A stretch of 64,000 nucleotides of DNA. Origin: Achromobacter xylosoxidans A8 (GTDB lineage Bacteria; Pseudomonadota; Gammaproteobacteria; Burkholderiales; Burkholderiaceae_B). The stretch lies in assembly GCF_000165835.1 (NCBI RefSeq), contig NC_014640.1:3100001-3164000 (forward strand). The letters run 5' to 3'. Below, in pieces: positions 52,800 through 62,060 of the stretch (positions are counted from its first letter, which is position 1; every line of letters starts with the position of its first letter). Made by a program: the position numbers and the translations under genes. The notes below the pieces were generated by a model that was not told the DNA's origin, ran no database searches, and worked only from the letters and a program-made list of their open reading frames with translations.

Positions 52800-55268
52800 A
52801 TGGGACGGGGATTGTTGAAAGACGCGCTTGCTGGCGGCGCGTTGACGGCGGGCATGCAGCTCAGGGCCATGCCGGTGATGGTGGCGTGCGCGCTTGCCGT
52901 TCTGGCGTCGCCCGTCGCAGTGCAGGCGCAGCAGGCGCAGGCGGATTTCAGCATTCCGGCGCAGCCGCTGGAGCATGCCTTGAGACTGTTCTCCGAGCAA
53001 TCCCGGCATCAGGTGCTGTTCGACGAGGCGGTGGTGGCGGGCAAGCGCGCCCCTGCGGTCAATGGCCGCTACACGCCGCGGGAAGCGCTCGACCAACTGC
53101 TGGCCGGCACGAATGTGCGCGTCAATAGCGCCAGGCCGAACGTGTACACCTTGACGGTGGTCGGGCAATCCTCGTCCGACGCGGTGATGCTGCAATCGGT
53201 GACGGTCACCGGCAGCGGCATGGGTGGTCCGACCACCGAAGGAACCGGCTCGTACACCAGCGATGCCATCACGATCAGCAAGATGACGCAGTCGGTCAGG
53301 GAGACGCCGCAGTCGGTCAGCGTGCTCACGCGCCAGTTGCTCACCGATAAAAACCTGACCACGCTGGACGAGGCGCTGGCGCAGACGACTGGCGTAACGA
53401 AGTCCGCAAGAAACTTTGGCAACCACAAGTTCTCGATACGCGGGTTCACGGTAGACGACAACAACTACCTGGTCGACGGCGTGGCCGGCGTGGTCTACGC
53501 CCCGGTGGGCTGGCTGCCCATCGATACCGCCGTTTTCGACCGGGTGGAAGTGTTGCGCGGCGCGGCGGGCTTGATGCTGGGCTCGGCAGATCCCAGCGGC
53601 GCGATCAACATGGTGCGCAAGCGTCCGCGCGGCGAAGGCCATTTCGAGGGATTCACGACGGTGGGTTCCTGGGATAACTACCGCATGGAACTCGACGGCG
53701 GCGGCCCGCTTAACGAGTCCGGCACGGTGCGCGGCCGCCTGGTCACCGCCTATCAGGACCGCCATTACTTCTACGACGGCACCAAGTCGAAATCGCCCCT
53801 GGTCTACGGCGTGATCGACGCCGATCTCGGGAGCGACACGACGCTGACGCTCGGCGCCCGCCACCAAGCCACCGACACGGATGGCTACTGGATTTTCGGC
53901 TTGCCGCGTTATACCGACGGCGGCGCGCTGGACGTTTCGCGTTCGACTTCGTTGCTCCAGGACTGGAACCGGCAGAAGGGCCAGGTGAATGAAGTGTTCG
54001 CCGAAGCCGAGCACCGGTTCAACCAGGACTGGAAGGCGCGCCTGTCGCTCAACCATACCGAGGTCGACCTGGATCAACGCGTGGCCATTCCGATCGGCGG
54101 CGTGGATCGGGCGACCGGCGTGGGCTCGCGCTTCTACACCATCTATTTCAACAATGCGCGCGTCAAGAACGATGGCATGGACCTGAACACCACGGGCAGT
54201 TTCCGGGCGTTGGGCGGCACGCACCAGATCCTGCTCGGCACCAGCTGGTCGCGCCAGCGCGTCAACCAGAAGACGGCGAATCTGGACACAGATACGCCCA
54301 TCAACGTGTACGATCCTGACCATTCCTCCATCCCCGAACCGACGCGTCCGGCCTGGGACAGCAAGGAAACGTCGCGTCTGGAGCAGACCAGCGTGTACGG
54401 CAGCATGCGGTTGCAACTGGCGGACCCGCTGCACTTGCTGCTGGGCGGCAAGTTCAGCTGGCTGAAGTACCGGTCCAACGATGGGCTGACGGGCAGGATG
54501 ACCCGGGACTATGAGCAGAAGCATGAATTTACGCCCTACGCCGGACTGGTCTATGACCTGGACCAGCAATGGTCCGTCTACACCAGCTATGCGGACACCT
54601 ACCAGCCGCAGAGCACCTACGTAACGTCTTCGGGCAAGCCGCTGGACCCGTCGATCGGCGCCAACTACGAGGCGGGCGTGAAGGGCGAACTCTACGACGG
54701 ACGCCTGAACGTGTCCGCGGCGGTGTTCGCTGTGAAGAAGTCCGGCATTGCGGTGGAAGACATGGCGGCCACGGGCAGCTGCCCGGGCTCGCTGGCTTCG
54801 CCCAATTGCTATCGCAACGGCGGCACGTTGCGTAGCAAGGGCTTTGAATTGGAAGCCAGCGGCGAACTGTCGCCGGGCTGGCAGGTAATGGCCGGCTACA
54901 CCTACGTCACCAGCCGCGACGACGAGGGCGGGACGATCAGCGCGGAGACTCCGCGCCATCTGTTCCGCCTGTCCACCACGTACCAACTGCCGGGCCGCTG
55001 GAATGCCTTCAGCGTCGGCGGCGGCGTGTCGGCGCAAAGCGGCTACTCATACGATGCCTACGACGACGAGTCGGTGCGGATGGGCGCGCCCGGCCGCGCC
55101 GTATGGGATCTGCGCGCGGGCTATCGCATCAACAAGCATTGGTCCGCCAGCCTGAACGTGGCGAACGCGTTCGACAAGGACTATTACGGCATGGTCAGCC
55201 AGATCCGTCGCGGCAACCATTATGGCGAACCTCGCAACGTGATGCTGACCTTGCGGGGTACGCTGTGA
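52800..55268 (+). CDS. TonB-dependent siderophore receptor with STN signalling domain
   Basis: 822 residues. Signal peptide ending AVQA, STN domain (ADFSIPAQPLEHALRLFSEQSRHQVLF, about residues 45-125), plug (SVRETPQSVSVLTRQLLTD; FSIRGFTVDDNNYLVDG; VEVLRGAAGLMLGSADPSGAINMVRKRP) and a 22-strand barrel. Plug and barrel resemble the FhuE/FpvA/FoxA hydroxamate-type group. GGAG five bases before the ATG at 52800 decides the start. The C-terminus ends in ...GTL rather than the usual aromatic residue, which is odd for a Bam substrate. The STN domain should signal to the FecR protein encoded before it. AT-rich DNA at 52685-52720 may hold its own sigma-dependent promoter. Confidence 0.93.
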   Translation: MGRGLLKDALAGGALTAGMQLRAMPVMVACALAVLASPVAVQAQQAQADFSIPAQPLEHALRLFSEQSRHQVLFDEAVVAGKRAPAVNGRYTPREALDQLLAGTNVRVNSARPNVYTLTVVGQSSSDAVMLQSVTVTGSGMGGPTTEGTGSYTSDAITISKMTQSVRETPQSVSVLTRQLLTDKNLTTLDEALAQTTGVTKSARNFGNHKFSIRGFTVDDNNYLVDGVAGVVYAPVGWLPIDTAVFDRVEVLRGAAGLMLGSADPSGAINMVRKRPRGEGHFEGFTTVGSWDNYRMELDGGGPLNESGTVRGRLVTAYQDRHYFYDGTKSKSPLVYGVIDADLGSDTTLTLGARHQATDTDGYWIFGLPRYTDGGALDVSRSTSLLQDWNRQKGQVNEVFAEAEHRFNQDWKARLSLNHTEVDLDQRVAIPIGGVDRATGVGSRFYTIYFNNARVKNDGMDLNTTGSFRALGGTHQILLGTSWSRQRVNQKTANLDTDTPINVYDPDHSSIPEPTRPAWDSKETSRLEQTSVYGSMRLQLADPLHLLLGGKFSWLKYRSNDGLTGRMTRDYEQKHEFTPYAGLVYDLDQQWSVYTSYADTYQPQSTYVTSSGKPLDPSIGANYEAGVKGELYDGRLNVSAAVFAVKKSGIAVEDMAATGSCPGSLASPNCYRNGGTLRSKGFELEASGELSPGWQVMAGYTYVTSRDDEGGTISAETPRHLFRLSTTYQLPGRWNAFSVGGGVSAQSGYSYDAYDDESVRMGAPGRAVWDLRAGYRINKHWSASLNVANAFDKDYYGMVSQIRRGNHYGEPRNVMLTLRGTL

Positions 55269-55314
55269 CCGGCCATGCGCGGGCCGGTGATTGCAGCGGC
55301 CAGCGGGCGTCGGC

Positions 55315-57207
55315 GTGAAGGGGGGATTCCGCCAGAGCATGTCCTGGCTGCACACCTGGTGCGGCCTGACCTGTGGCTGGCTGCTGTGCGCGATTTTCCT
55401 GACCGGCACGCTCAGCGTGTTCCGGGAGCCCATCACGCGCTGGATGGAAGCGGGGCCGCCGCCGGCTCCCGCCGCCGGGGCCGCCGACGCGCGACAGTGG
55501 CTGGCGCGCGCTACGCAGGAGCTGTCATCCCGGGCAGCGGCGGCTTCCGCCTGGGATATCTCTTTGCCGGCTCAGCCAGGCTGGTCCGTGCAGCTGTCCT
55601 GGCGCACGGGCGATGGCGTTCGTCATGAGGTCTGGCTGGACTCGCGGACGGGCGCGGTGCAGCCTGCGCCCCAGGTGCGCGAGACGGAGGGCGGCCGGCA
55701 TTTCATGTCCTTCCACTACACCCTGCACGGCGGCCTCCCGGGCTACTGGCTGGTGGGCTGGATATCCATGTGCATGCTGGTCGCGCTGGTCTCCGGCGTG
55801 GTGGTGCACAAGCGCATCTTCAAGGACTTTTTCACCTTCCGGCCGGGCAAGGGACTGCGCAGCTGGCTGGACGCGCACAACGCCACGGCGGTGCTGACGC
55901 TGCCGTTCCTGTTCATGATCGGCTACACCGGGCTGGCGTTCTTCTACTCCAGCTACATGCCTTGGCCGCTGCATGCGGCGTATGGCGACGACGCCGGCGC
56001 CTATCGCCGCTACCAGGCGGAGCTTGCGCCCACGCCGCCGGCGCCTCGCATCGCCGGGCAGGGCGTTGGCGCAGTTCCGGATCTCTACCCCTTGCTGTCG
56101 CGAGCACGCGAGCTGACGGGACAGGACGCGGCGCGGATCACCATCGATCGTCCGGGCGACGCGCGCAGCGTTGTCCTGGTGTCCGGCCGCAAGCCCTTGG
56201 CCGGCGCCGCGCCGCGCCTGCTCACCGAGAGCAGCCGGGTCGCATTCGCTGCGGCCAGCGGAACGGTCTTGCAGCTTGTGCCCGCCCATCACGAGGAGCT
56301 GGCAGCGAAGCAGGTCCATGAGACGATCGAAGCCCTGCACAAGGCGGACTTCGGCGGATGGACCATCAAGTGGCTGTACTTCTTCAGCGGCCTGATAGGC
56401 ACCGCCATGATCGCCATCGGTACGCTGCTGTTCTCCATCAAGCGGCGCAAGAAGAGCGAGCATGAGTTCGGCGAAGCCACGGCGCGAGTCTACCGCTGCG
56501 TCGAGGCCCTGAACGTCGCGGCGCTGGCGGGCATTGCCCTGGCAAGCATCGCCTACTTCTACGGCAACCGGCTGATTCCGGCCGCCTGGCCGGACCGCAG
56601 CGCCTGGGAGATCCGCTTCTTCTTCGCCGCGTGGGCGGCCACCTTGGTCCACGCGCTCTGGCGTGCGCCGCGCCTGGCCTGGATCGAGCAATTGGCCGCG
56701 GCGGCCGTGCTCTGCCTGGGGCTGCCGATATTGAACTGGGCTACGACGGGCCGTCATTTGTGGGCTTATGCCGTCAGTGGAGAGCAACTGCCGGCGGCTG
56801 TGGAGCTTACCGCGCTCGCATCCGGCCTGCTGCTGGCATACATGGTCCGCGCGTTGCGGCGGCACTGGAAGGATGGGCCGGCGGGTGTCGCGCAGCCGCC
56901 GCGAAAGGCGCAGGCCGCCAGTGGCGGCGCCGCGGCGCATCGATGGGGGATCGTCAGCCGCGTGGTGGCGGCGGCCGCAGGCGGCTATCTGCTTTCCGCC
57001 TTGGCCATGTCGGCGCTGGCGCTGACGTGGCCGGCGGCTGGCGCATCGCCGGCAGTCGGCGTGCTGGCTGCAACGCTCTTGAGCTTTGTCGTGTATACCG
57101 CGATCGGGGTGGGCGTATTCGGCGCCCGTAGCGCGGGACGGGCGTGGGCGCTGATCGCGGTGGCTTGCCTGATGTCTGGGGTGGTCGTGCTCGGTCTGCG
57201 CGCGTAG
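55315..57207 (+). CDS. PepSY-associated ferrisiderophore reductase-like membrane protein
   Basis: 630 residues, paralog of the protein at 18620: WLHTWCGLTCGWLLCAIFLTGTLSVFREPITRWM at the start, HKRIFKDFFTFRPGKGLRSWLDAHNATAVLTLPF, and IKWLYFFSGLIGTAM, then extra C-terminal helices (three more than the paralog, after residue 540). Directly downstream of the TonB receptor, so it likely reduces the ferric siderophore that the receptor brings in, like FoxB with FoxA. A GTG start at 55315 (KGGFRQS) is used; AGCGGG before it is a weak site, and the ATG at 55339 is possible. Confidence 0.87.
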   Translation: MKGGFRQSMSWLHTWCGLTCGWLLCAIFLTGTLSVFREPITRWMEAGPPPAPAAGAADARQWLARATQELSSRAAAASAWDISLPAQPGWSVQLSWRTGDGVRHEVWLDSRTGAVQPAPQVRETEGGRHFMSFHYTLHGGLPGYWLVGWISMCMLVALVSGVVVHKRIFKDFFTFRPGKGLRSWLDAHNATAVLTLPFLFMIGYTGLAFFYSSYMPWPLHAAYGDDAGAYRRYQAELAPTPPAPRIAGQGVGAVPDLYPLLSRARELTGQDAARITIDRPGDARSVVLVSGRKPLAGAAPRLLTESSRVAFAAASGTVLQLVPAHHEELAAKQVHETIEALHKADFGGWTIKWLYFFSGLIGTAMIAIGTLLFSIKRRKKSEHEFGEATARVYRCVEALNVAALAGIALASIAYFYGNRLIPAAWPDRSAWEIRFFFAAWAATLVHALWRAPRLAWIEQLAAAAVLCLGLPILNWATTGRHLWAYAVSGEQLPAAVELTALASGLLLAYMVRALRRHWKDGPAGVAQPPRKAQAASGGAAAHRWGIVSRVVAAAAGGYLLSALAMSALALTWPAAGASPAVGVLAATLLSFVVYTAIGVGVFGARSAGRAWALIAVACLMSGVVVLGLRA

Positions 57208-57259
57208 AGGCCAGTGGCGCTATCCGCAACCACGGAAGGGGGAAATGTCAAAAATCGTG

Positions 57260-58165
57260 TCATATCCCTTTCAATCGCGCCTGCATCAACTCCAGTAACC
57301 CCCGCACCCGCGCCGTCGCTGAATGCCGGTGGCTATAGGCCCCCAGCAATTGCAGCGGCGCGGGCTGCAGATCCAGCGGCACTTCCACCAGGCGGCCTGC
57401 CGCAAGGTCTTCCTGGCAGCCGAAGGCCGCCAGTATGGCGAAGCCTATGCCTTGCCGCGCGCCGGCGCCCGCGAGCTCGCCGCTATTGACGCGATAGCGG
57501 CTGCGGACCGGCACCTTGATGATCGCGCCGGCGGCGTCGACAAATTGCCAGGGCTGGCCTTTTAGCGCGTTCAGCGTGGTGATGCAGGGCAGGGACTTGA
57601 GTTCCCGCGCGTGGCGCGGCGTGCCGGTCTTGGCCAGCAAGCCAGGCGCGGCGACGACGACGCTGGGCAGGGTGGCCAGTTCGCGGGTGATGAAGGCGCT
57701 GTCGTCCTGGCGGCCCCGATGGAAAACGATGGCGAGATCCACGTCTTCCTCCCGCAGCGCCTCCAGGCCGTTCATGCGCGTGTCGCATTCCAGTTCCACG
57801 CCGGGGTGCAGGCTGCAGAATTCGGCCAGGATGGGAGCCAAGAGTCTTGGAGCTTCGCCGGGCATGCACATCTTCAGGGGGCCGCGCAGCTCGCGTTGCG
57901 CCGCACCCAGTTCTTCCTCGGTGGCGAGCAGGACGTCGAGCAAGGGCTTGGCGCGTTCGTACAGCAGCCTGCCGGCTTCGGTCATGCGCAGGTGGCGGGT
58001 GCTGCGTTCCAGCAGGCGCACGCCCAGCTTGCGTTCCAGGGAGGCGACGTGGCGGCTGACGTTGGACGAAGGCAGGGCCAGCAGCCGGGCAGCGCCGGCG
58101 AAGCTCTGTTCGTCGACGACCGCGGCATAGACGCGGACGGTGTTCAGGTCCAGGGCATCGCGCAT
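57260..58165 (-). CDS. LysR-family regulator
   Basis: 301 residues, winged helix LNTVRVYAAVVDEQSFAGAARLLALPSSNVSRHVASLERKLGVRLLERSTRHLRMTEAG, then the effector-binding domain. ATG at 58165 is used; an ATG 39 bases upstream lacks support. Divergent from the flavin monooxygenase gene at 58304, so it probably regulates it. Confidence 0.9.
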   Translation of the reverse strand: MRDALDLNTVRVYAAVVDEQSFAGAARLLALPSSNVSRHVASLERKLGVRLLERSTRHLRMTEAGRLLYERAKPLLDVLLATEEELGAAQRELRGPLKMCMPGEAPRLLAPILAEFCSLHPGVELECDTRMNGLEALREEDVDLAIVFHRGRQDDSAFITRELATLPSVVVAAPGLLAKTGTPRHARELKSLPCITTLNALKGQPWQFVDAAGAIIKVPVRSRYRVNSGELAGAGARQGIGFAILAAFGCQEDLAAGRLVEVPLDLQPAPLQLLGAYSHRHSATARVRGLLELMQARLKGI

Positions 58166-58303
58166 GATTATCCCATTTGAGGTATTAAACCGCCCCATTT
58201 TCACACGCTAGTTCTCTTCAGTGGCGAAACCTAAGATGTTGTCATCGTTTGACGTGCCGCCGCCGGTGGTGCGTGCGGGCGGTCTTTACTGGAGCGCTGC
58301 AGC

Positions 58304-59527
58304 GTGGAAATCGGAATATTGGGGGGCGGCATTGCGGGCTTGAGCGTGGCGCTGGCTTTGCGCAAGCAGGGGCACATGCCGCGGGTCTACGAGCGCCGGG
58401 CAGGGCCGGCGACCATGGGGGCTGGCGTGACGCTCTGGCCCAATGCCGGCTTTGTGTTGGAGGAACTGGGGTTGCTGCAAGACATCGCGGCGGTGGGCGG
58501 GCGGCCGGTTGCGATGCGCCGCCAGGATGCGGCAGGCAATCCCTTGGGCGGCCTTGATATCGCGTTGCTGGACCGGATAATGGGATATCCCAGCCACACG
58601 ATACTGCGCCGGGACCTGCTGGCAGTGCTGTTGGACCACGTGGCGCGCGCCGGCATCCCGGTGGAATATGGGCATCGGGCGCTGGCGATCGATCTGGACG
58701 ACGATGGCCGGGCCGTGGCGCGGTTCGAGAATGGCCTGAGTATCCGTCCGGACCTGCTCATCGGCGCCGATGGCCGCATGGATTCGGTGGCTCGCCGATT
58801 CGTTGCGGGCGATAGCAAGCCGGTGTATCAGGGCTTCGTGAACTGGATAGGCGTGGCGCAGGCGGACAGCGCGCTGGTCGATGAAATCGCCATCCAGGAC
58901 TATTGGGGCGCGGGCGAGCGCTTCGGCGCCGTGGCGGTGCGGCCGGGACTGGTCTATTGGGCGGGGGCGCAGGCGCGGCCCTTGCGCGCGGCGGCTTCTG
59001 CCGCGGACTTGCGCCAGGAGGTCGAGACCTTGTTTGGCGGTTGGCCCGAGCCTGTCGCCCGCATCATCCGCGCAACGCCGGCGCACGCCATCCACCTGAT
59101 CGCCGTGCATGATCTGGAGCCCCTGAAAACCTGGAGCCGGGCCAATGTGCTGCTGGTGGGCGATGCGGCGCATGCGCCCTTGCCGACATCGGGGCAGGGC
59201 GCGTGCCAGGCGCTGGAGGATGCCTGGCATCTGGCCCGATGCCTGGACGGCGCGGACCAGGGGCTGGATGCAGCCCTGCGGGACTTTGCCCGGATACGCG
59301 TTCCCAAGACCACGCAGTTGATCGAACAGGCGCGGGGGTTTGCGCGCGGCCTGTTCGCCACCGATCCCGCAACCTGCCGCATGCGGGACGAGCGCGCCAA
59401 GGCGTCCGATCCCGTGCGCGACGCGCAAGCCCTGGCGCGAGGATGGGCTCAAGACTTGCCGATGCCCGGCGGTTTGGATGTATCGGCGGAAGAGGAAATG
59501 GGCTTCGGCAGCCTGTATCGCGTCTGA
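58304..59527 (+). CDS. FAD-dependent aromatic hydroxylase-like monooxygenase
   Basis: 407 residues, class A flavoprotein monooxygenase. Motifs: GILGGGIAGLSVALALRKQG (nucleotide binding), ADGRMDSVARRF (DG motif, at LLIGADGRMDS), and VLLVGDAAHAPLPTSGQGACQALEDA (GD motif). Similar in layout to UbiH/3-hydroxybenzoate 6-hydroxylase-type enzymes. GTG start. Divergent from a LysR regulator, with 138 bp between. The aromatic substrate cannot be named. Confidence 0.88.
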   Translation: MEIGILGGGIAGLSVALALRKQGHMPRVYERRAGPATMGAGVTLWPNAGFVLEELGLLQDIAAVGGRPVAMRRQDAAGNPLGGLDIALLDRIMGYPSHTILRRDLLAVLLDHVARAGIPVEYGHRALAIDLDDDGRAVARFENGLSIRPDLLIGADGRMDSVARRFVAGDSKPVYQGFVNWIGVAQADSALVDEIAIQDYWGAGERFGAVAVRPGLVYWAGAQARPLRAAASAADLRQEVETLFGGWPEPVARIIRATPAHAIHLIAVHDLEPLKTWSRANVLLVGDAAHAPLPTSGQGACQALEDAWHLARCLDGADQGLDAALRDFARIRVPKTTQLIEQARGFARGLFATDPATCRMRDERAKASDPVRDAQALARGWAQDLPMPGGLDVSAEEEMGFGSLYRV

Positions 59528-59586
59528 AGGGGACCGCGGGCACGCGGCTTGCTGAGTGTCATGTCCGGTTGGACTGGAACACCACC

Positions 59587-60207
59587 ATGCCGAGCACCCG
59601 CATTTCCAAACGGCAGTCACCCGGTAAGCGATCGGAGCGCGCCGAAGGTACTGCTCGAGCCTCAGCCGGCCATGCCGCAGCCGGCCGCGCCAAAGCCGGC
59701 AGTGCCAAAGCTGGCAGTGCCAAAGCCCGCCGAGCCGTAGGCCGCCGCGCCTCAGCCGGCCACGCCTCAGCCGGCCGCACCTCAGCCGGCCGCACCTCAG
59801 CCGGCCGCGCCAATCCAATATCCCGCTTTTTCGATCATTTCGCCGCCCATGTGACAAGGTGGGCGGGGTCGCCGATCGCGTTCGGGCTGGCGCTCATCAC
59901 GGTGATCATCTGGGGCGCATCCGGACCTGCGTTTGCCTATTCTGAAGTCTGGCAGTTGGTGATCAATACCGGGACGACCATTGTGACCTTCCTGATGGTT
60001 TTCCTTATCCAGCAAAGCCAGAACAAGGACAGCGAGGCGCTGCATCTGAAATTGGATGAACTGCTGATCGCGCTCAAGGGCGCGGACGAACGACTGGTCG
60101 ACGCCGAGCGCCTGGACGAAGACAAGCTGCTGGCCCTGGCCGCCGCCTGCACGGCGCGCGCCAGGAAGGAACGGCGCCAGCGCATGCATAGCCGGAGAAA
60201 GCCATGA
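59587..60207 (+). CDS. Low-affinity iron permease family protein with a basic repeat N-terminal tail
   Basis: 206 residues. Residues 80-180 match the bacterial low-affinity iron permease family: FFDHFAAHVTRWAGSPIAFGLALITVIIWG, then WQLVINTGTTIVTFLMVFLIQQSQNKDSEALHLKLDELL, with two membrane helices. Residues 20-75 are an Ala/Lys/Arg/Gly-rich tail made of repeats such as ASAGH and TSAGR, like a histone H1 tail; no other in-frame start removes it. Overlaps the next gene by four bases (ATGA). Role in metal transport is by family name only. Confidence 0.82.
   Translation: MPSTRISKRQSPGKRSERAEGTARASAGHAAAGRAKAGSAKAGSAKARRAVGRRASAGHASAGRTSAGRTSAGRANPISRFFDHFAAHVTRWAGSPIAFGLALITVIIWGASGPAFAYSEVWQLVINTGTTIVTFLMVFLIQQSQNKDSEALHLKLDELLIALKGADERLVDAERLDEDKLLALAAACTARARKERRQRMHSRRKP
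59749..59810 (+). repeat. 15-bp tandem repeats in the permease N-terminal tail
   Basis: Four consecutive 15-bp units of the form (G/A)CCTCAGCCGGCC(G/A)C coding (A/T)SAG(R/H); an isolated further unit lies at 59657. GC-rich, in frame, and likely prone to slippage. Confidence 0.8.
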
Positions 60208-61286
60208 CCGAAACCAAACCGATGGTGCGCAAGGGGCAATACGCAGGCCCGCTTACGCGCGAGGAGTTCCGCTTGCGCTTCATGCGGCGCTTCTACGATC
60301 CCGCCTTCCTGGTTGAGCGCGAGGCGCTGGAACGCCTGGAAACGATCGCCTGGAACGCCTATGAAGAGGGCCGCAAGTCGCCTGTCACCGTCAAGGCCGG
60401 GGCGGGCTACGCCGATCCCGACTACGACTTGTCGGTCGAATGGAAGGAAACGCGCGACCGGCTGGAGCGCGCCGCCGTGGCGCAGCGGGATCCAGGTACG
60501 GCATCGCGCGTCCTGGTCGTCGTCGGCGCCGCGCGCAATGATGGCACCTGTCCGGGCGAAGTCTCCAAGAGCTGGCGGCTGGCGGGCATCGTCCTGAGCG
60601 AATTGCAGACGGCTGGCATGCAGACCGACATGCTGGACCTCAGCCGCCTGACGTCCGAGTACCAATACCAGATCCATCCCTGCAAAGGCTGCGTGTCGAC
60701 CGCGATGCCTTTATGCCATTGGCCGTGCAGCTGTTACCCGAACCACTCGCTGGGGCAGGACAACGACGCCATGGCCGGCATCTATGAGCAGTGGGTCGCG
60801 GCCCACGGCGTGATCCTGATTGCGCCCACCTACTGGTACCAATCGCCCAGCCCCTTGAAGCTGATGATAGACAGGCTGGTCTGCGCGGATGGCGGCAATC
60901 CCGATCCCACGCTGACCGGCGGCAAGGATCCGCTGAAGGCCAAGCAGGTCGAATTGGCCGGCTGGCCGTACCCCAAGCATCTGGCCGGCCGCGCCTACGG
61001 CCTGGTGGTGCACGGGGACGTGGCGGGGATCGAATCGCAGCGGCGCGCGCTCACCGACTGGCTGGACTGGATGGGGCTGATCGACGCGGGAGCGGCATCG
61101 CGCCTGGATCGCTACATCAGCTATTACCGCCCGTATGCCACCAGCCACGACGACCTGGACCAGGATCTGGCGGTGCAGCAGGAAGTGCGCAATGTGGCGC
61201 GGGCCATGGCCAATTTCCTGCCGCGCCTGCGGCAGGGCGAATGCGCGTCACAGGACCAGGGCATCCGCAATCCCCGCCCCAAGTAA
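60204..61286 (+). CDS. Flavodoxin-fold NAD(P)H-dependent oxidoreductase
   Basis: 360 residues. A helical N-terminal part (1-95), then an FMN-reductase/flavodoxin-like domain: SRVLVVVGAARNDGTCPGEVSKSWRLAGIVLSEL (phosphate-binding loop) and VILIAPTYWYQSPSPLKLMIDRLVC. A cysteine-rich segment HPCKGCVSTAMPLCHWPCSCYPN between them has five cysteines, with no assigned function, possibly metal or cluster binding. Overlaps the permease gene (ATGA), so the pair is co-translated; a flavin reductase next to an iron permease could supply Fe2+, an inference. Confidence 0.83.
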   Translation: MTETKPMVRKGQYAGPLTREEFRLRFMRRFYDPAFLVEREALERLETIAWNAYEEGRKSPVTVKAGAGYADPDYDLSVEWKETRDRLERAAVAQRDPGTASRVLVVVGAARNDGTCPGEVSKSWRLAGIVLSELQTAGMQTDMLDLSRLTSEYQYQIHPCKGCVSTAMPLCHWPCSCYPNHSLGQDNDAMAGIYEQWVAAHGVILIAPTYWYQSPSPLKLMIDRLVCADGGNPDPTLTGGKDPLKAKQVELAGWPYPKHLAGRAYGLVVHGDVAGIESQRRALTDWLDWMGLIDAGAASRLDRYISYYRPYATSHDDLDQDLAVQQEVRNVARAMANFLPRLRQGECASQDQGIRNPRPK

Positions 61287-61325
61287 ACCGCAGTAGCATG
61301 AAAGCAGGAACAGACAGGAGGCCCC

Positions 61326-61592
61326 ATGGAAAACGCCAAATGGGATTTCGAACTTGAGCGTCCGATCGAGGACCAGGGCAGCTGGAGCATAGGATACGTG
61401 CTGGTGCCACCGCTCGCGGGTGCGCCGCAAGAGCGGATAGCCATCGAGGAGCGCTTCGTTTCGGCCCAGGTGGCCATCGATGAAGCGACGCGGCTGGCGC
61501 AGATTCACGTGGCGGACCTGAACGGCGACACGGCGTCGTTCGAGAAACCGACGGATACGGAAGTGCCGTTCGGCAAGAATCCGCGCTTCTGA
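61326..61592 (+). CDS. Hypothetical small protein
   Basis: 88 residues, not recognised. Soluble and acidic, with WDFELERPIEDQGSWSIGYVLVPPLAG and a short helix AQVAIDEATRLAQIHVADL. GGAGG precedes the ATG by four bases, and the frame has good GC3, supporting it as real. It is 39 bases after the flavodoxin-like gene, possibly in one transcript. Confidence 0.65.
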   Translation: MENAKWDFELERPIEDQGSWSIGYVLVPPLAGAPQERIAIEERFVSAQVAIDEATRLAQIHVADLNGDTASFEKPTDTEVPFGKNPRF

Positions 61593-61676
61593 AGCCTCTT
61601 GCGCAGGCTTGGTGGCATGGCGCTTGCTGATTCCCGGCTGCGGCGGATTTCGCCGCACTTCCTGATAGGTGCTGCG

Positions 61677-61883
61677 ATGCCCCAGATCCAATTCGAGTTG
61701 GCCTTGCATCCGATAACGATGGCGTCCGTGCCGCCACCCGGGACTGCGGCCCATCGTCCGCCGCCGGTGAACCCGGACGATGCCAGCGACAGCGCTCAGG
61801 GCGACGAAGTGCCAGACGAGGACATCGAGCCCGCCGACACGACGTCCGAGGACAACGCCGCCGAAGGCTCGGCTGACCGATAG
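61677..61883 (+). CDS. Hypothetical short acidic protein
   Basis: 68 residues from the ATG at 61677. The second half is proline- then Asp/Glu-rich (NPDDASDSAQGDEVPDEDIEP). No ribosome site is clear and there is no domain. It may be a real small gene, but coding by chance in GC-rich DNA is possible. Confidence 0.35.
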   Translation: MPQIQFELALHPITMASVPPPGTAAHRPPPVNPDDASDSAQGDEVPDEDIEPADTTSEDNAAEGSADR

Positions 61884-62060
61884 CCTCGAGACCCGGACTG
61901 CGCGCCCGCGCAAAGCCGGCGCGCAGGAGCGGCAGCAGTCGCGAGGGCGCATGCCCGGGCCAAGGCAACGAGGCATCGAGGCCTCGGCAGGCGCTGCCGC
62001 GTCTAAAATGGCGCTCCGATCATTTCGAGGCGCCCATGGCGCCGCCTGCCCAGGTTCCCC

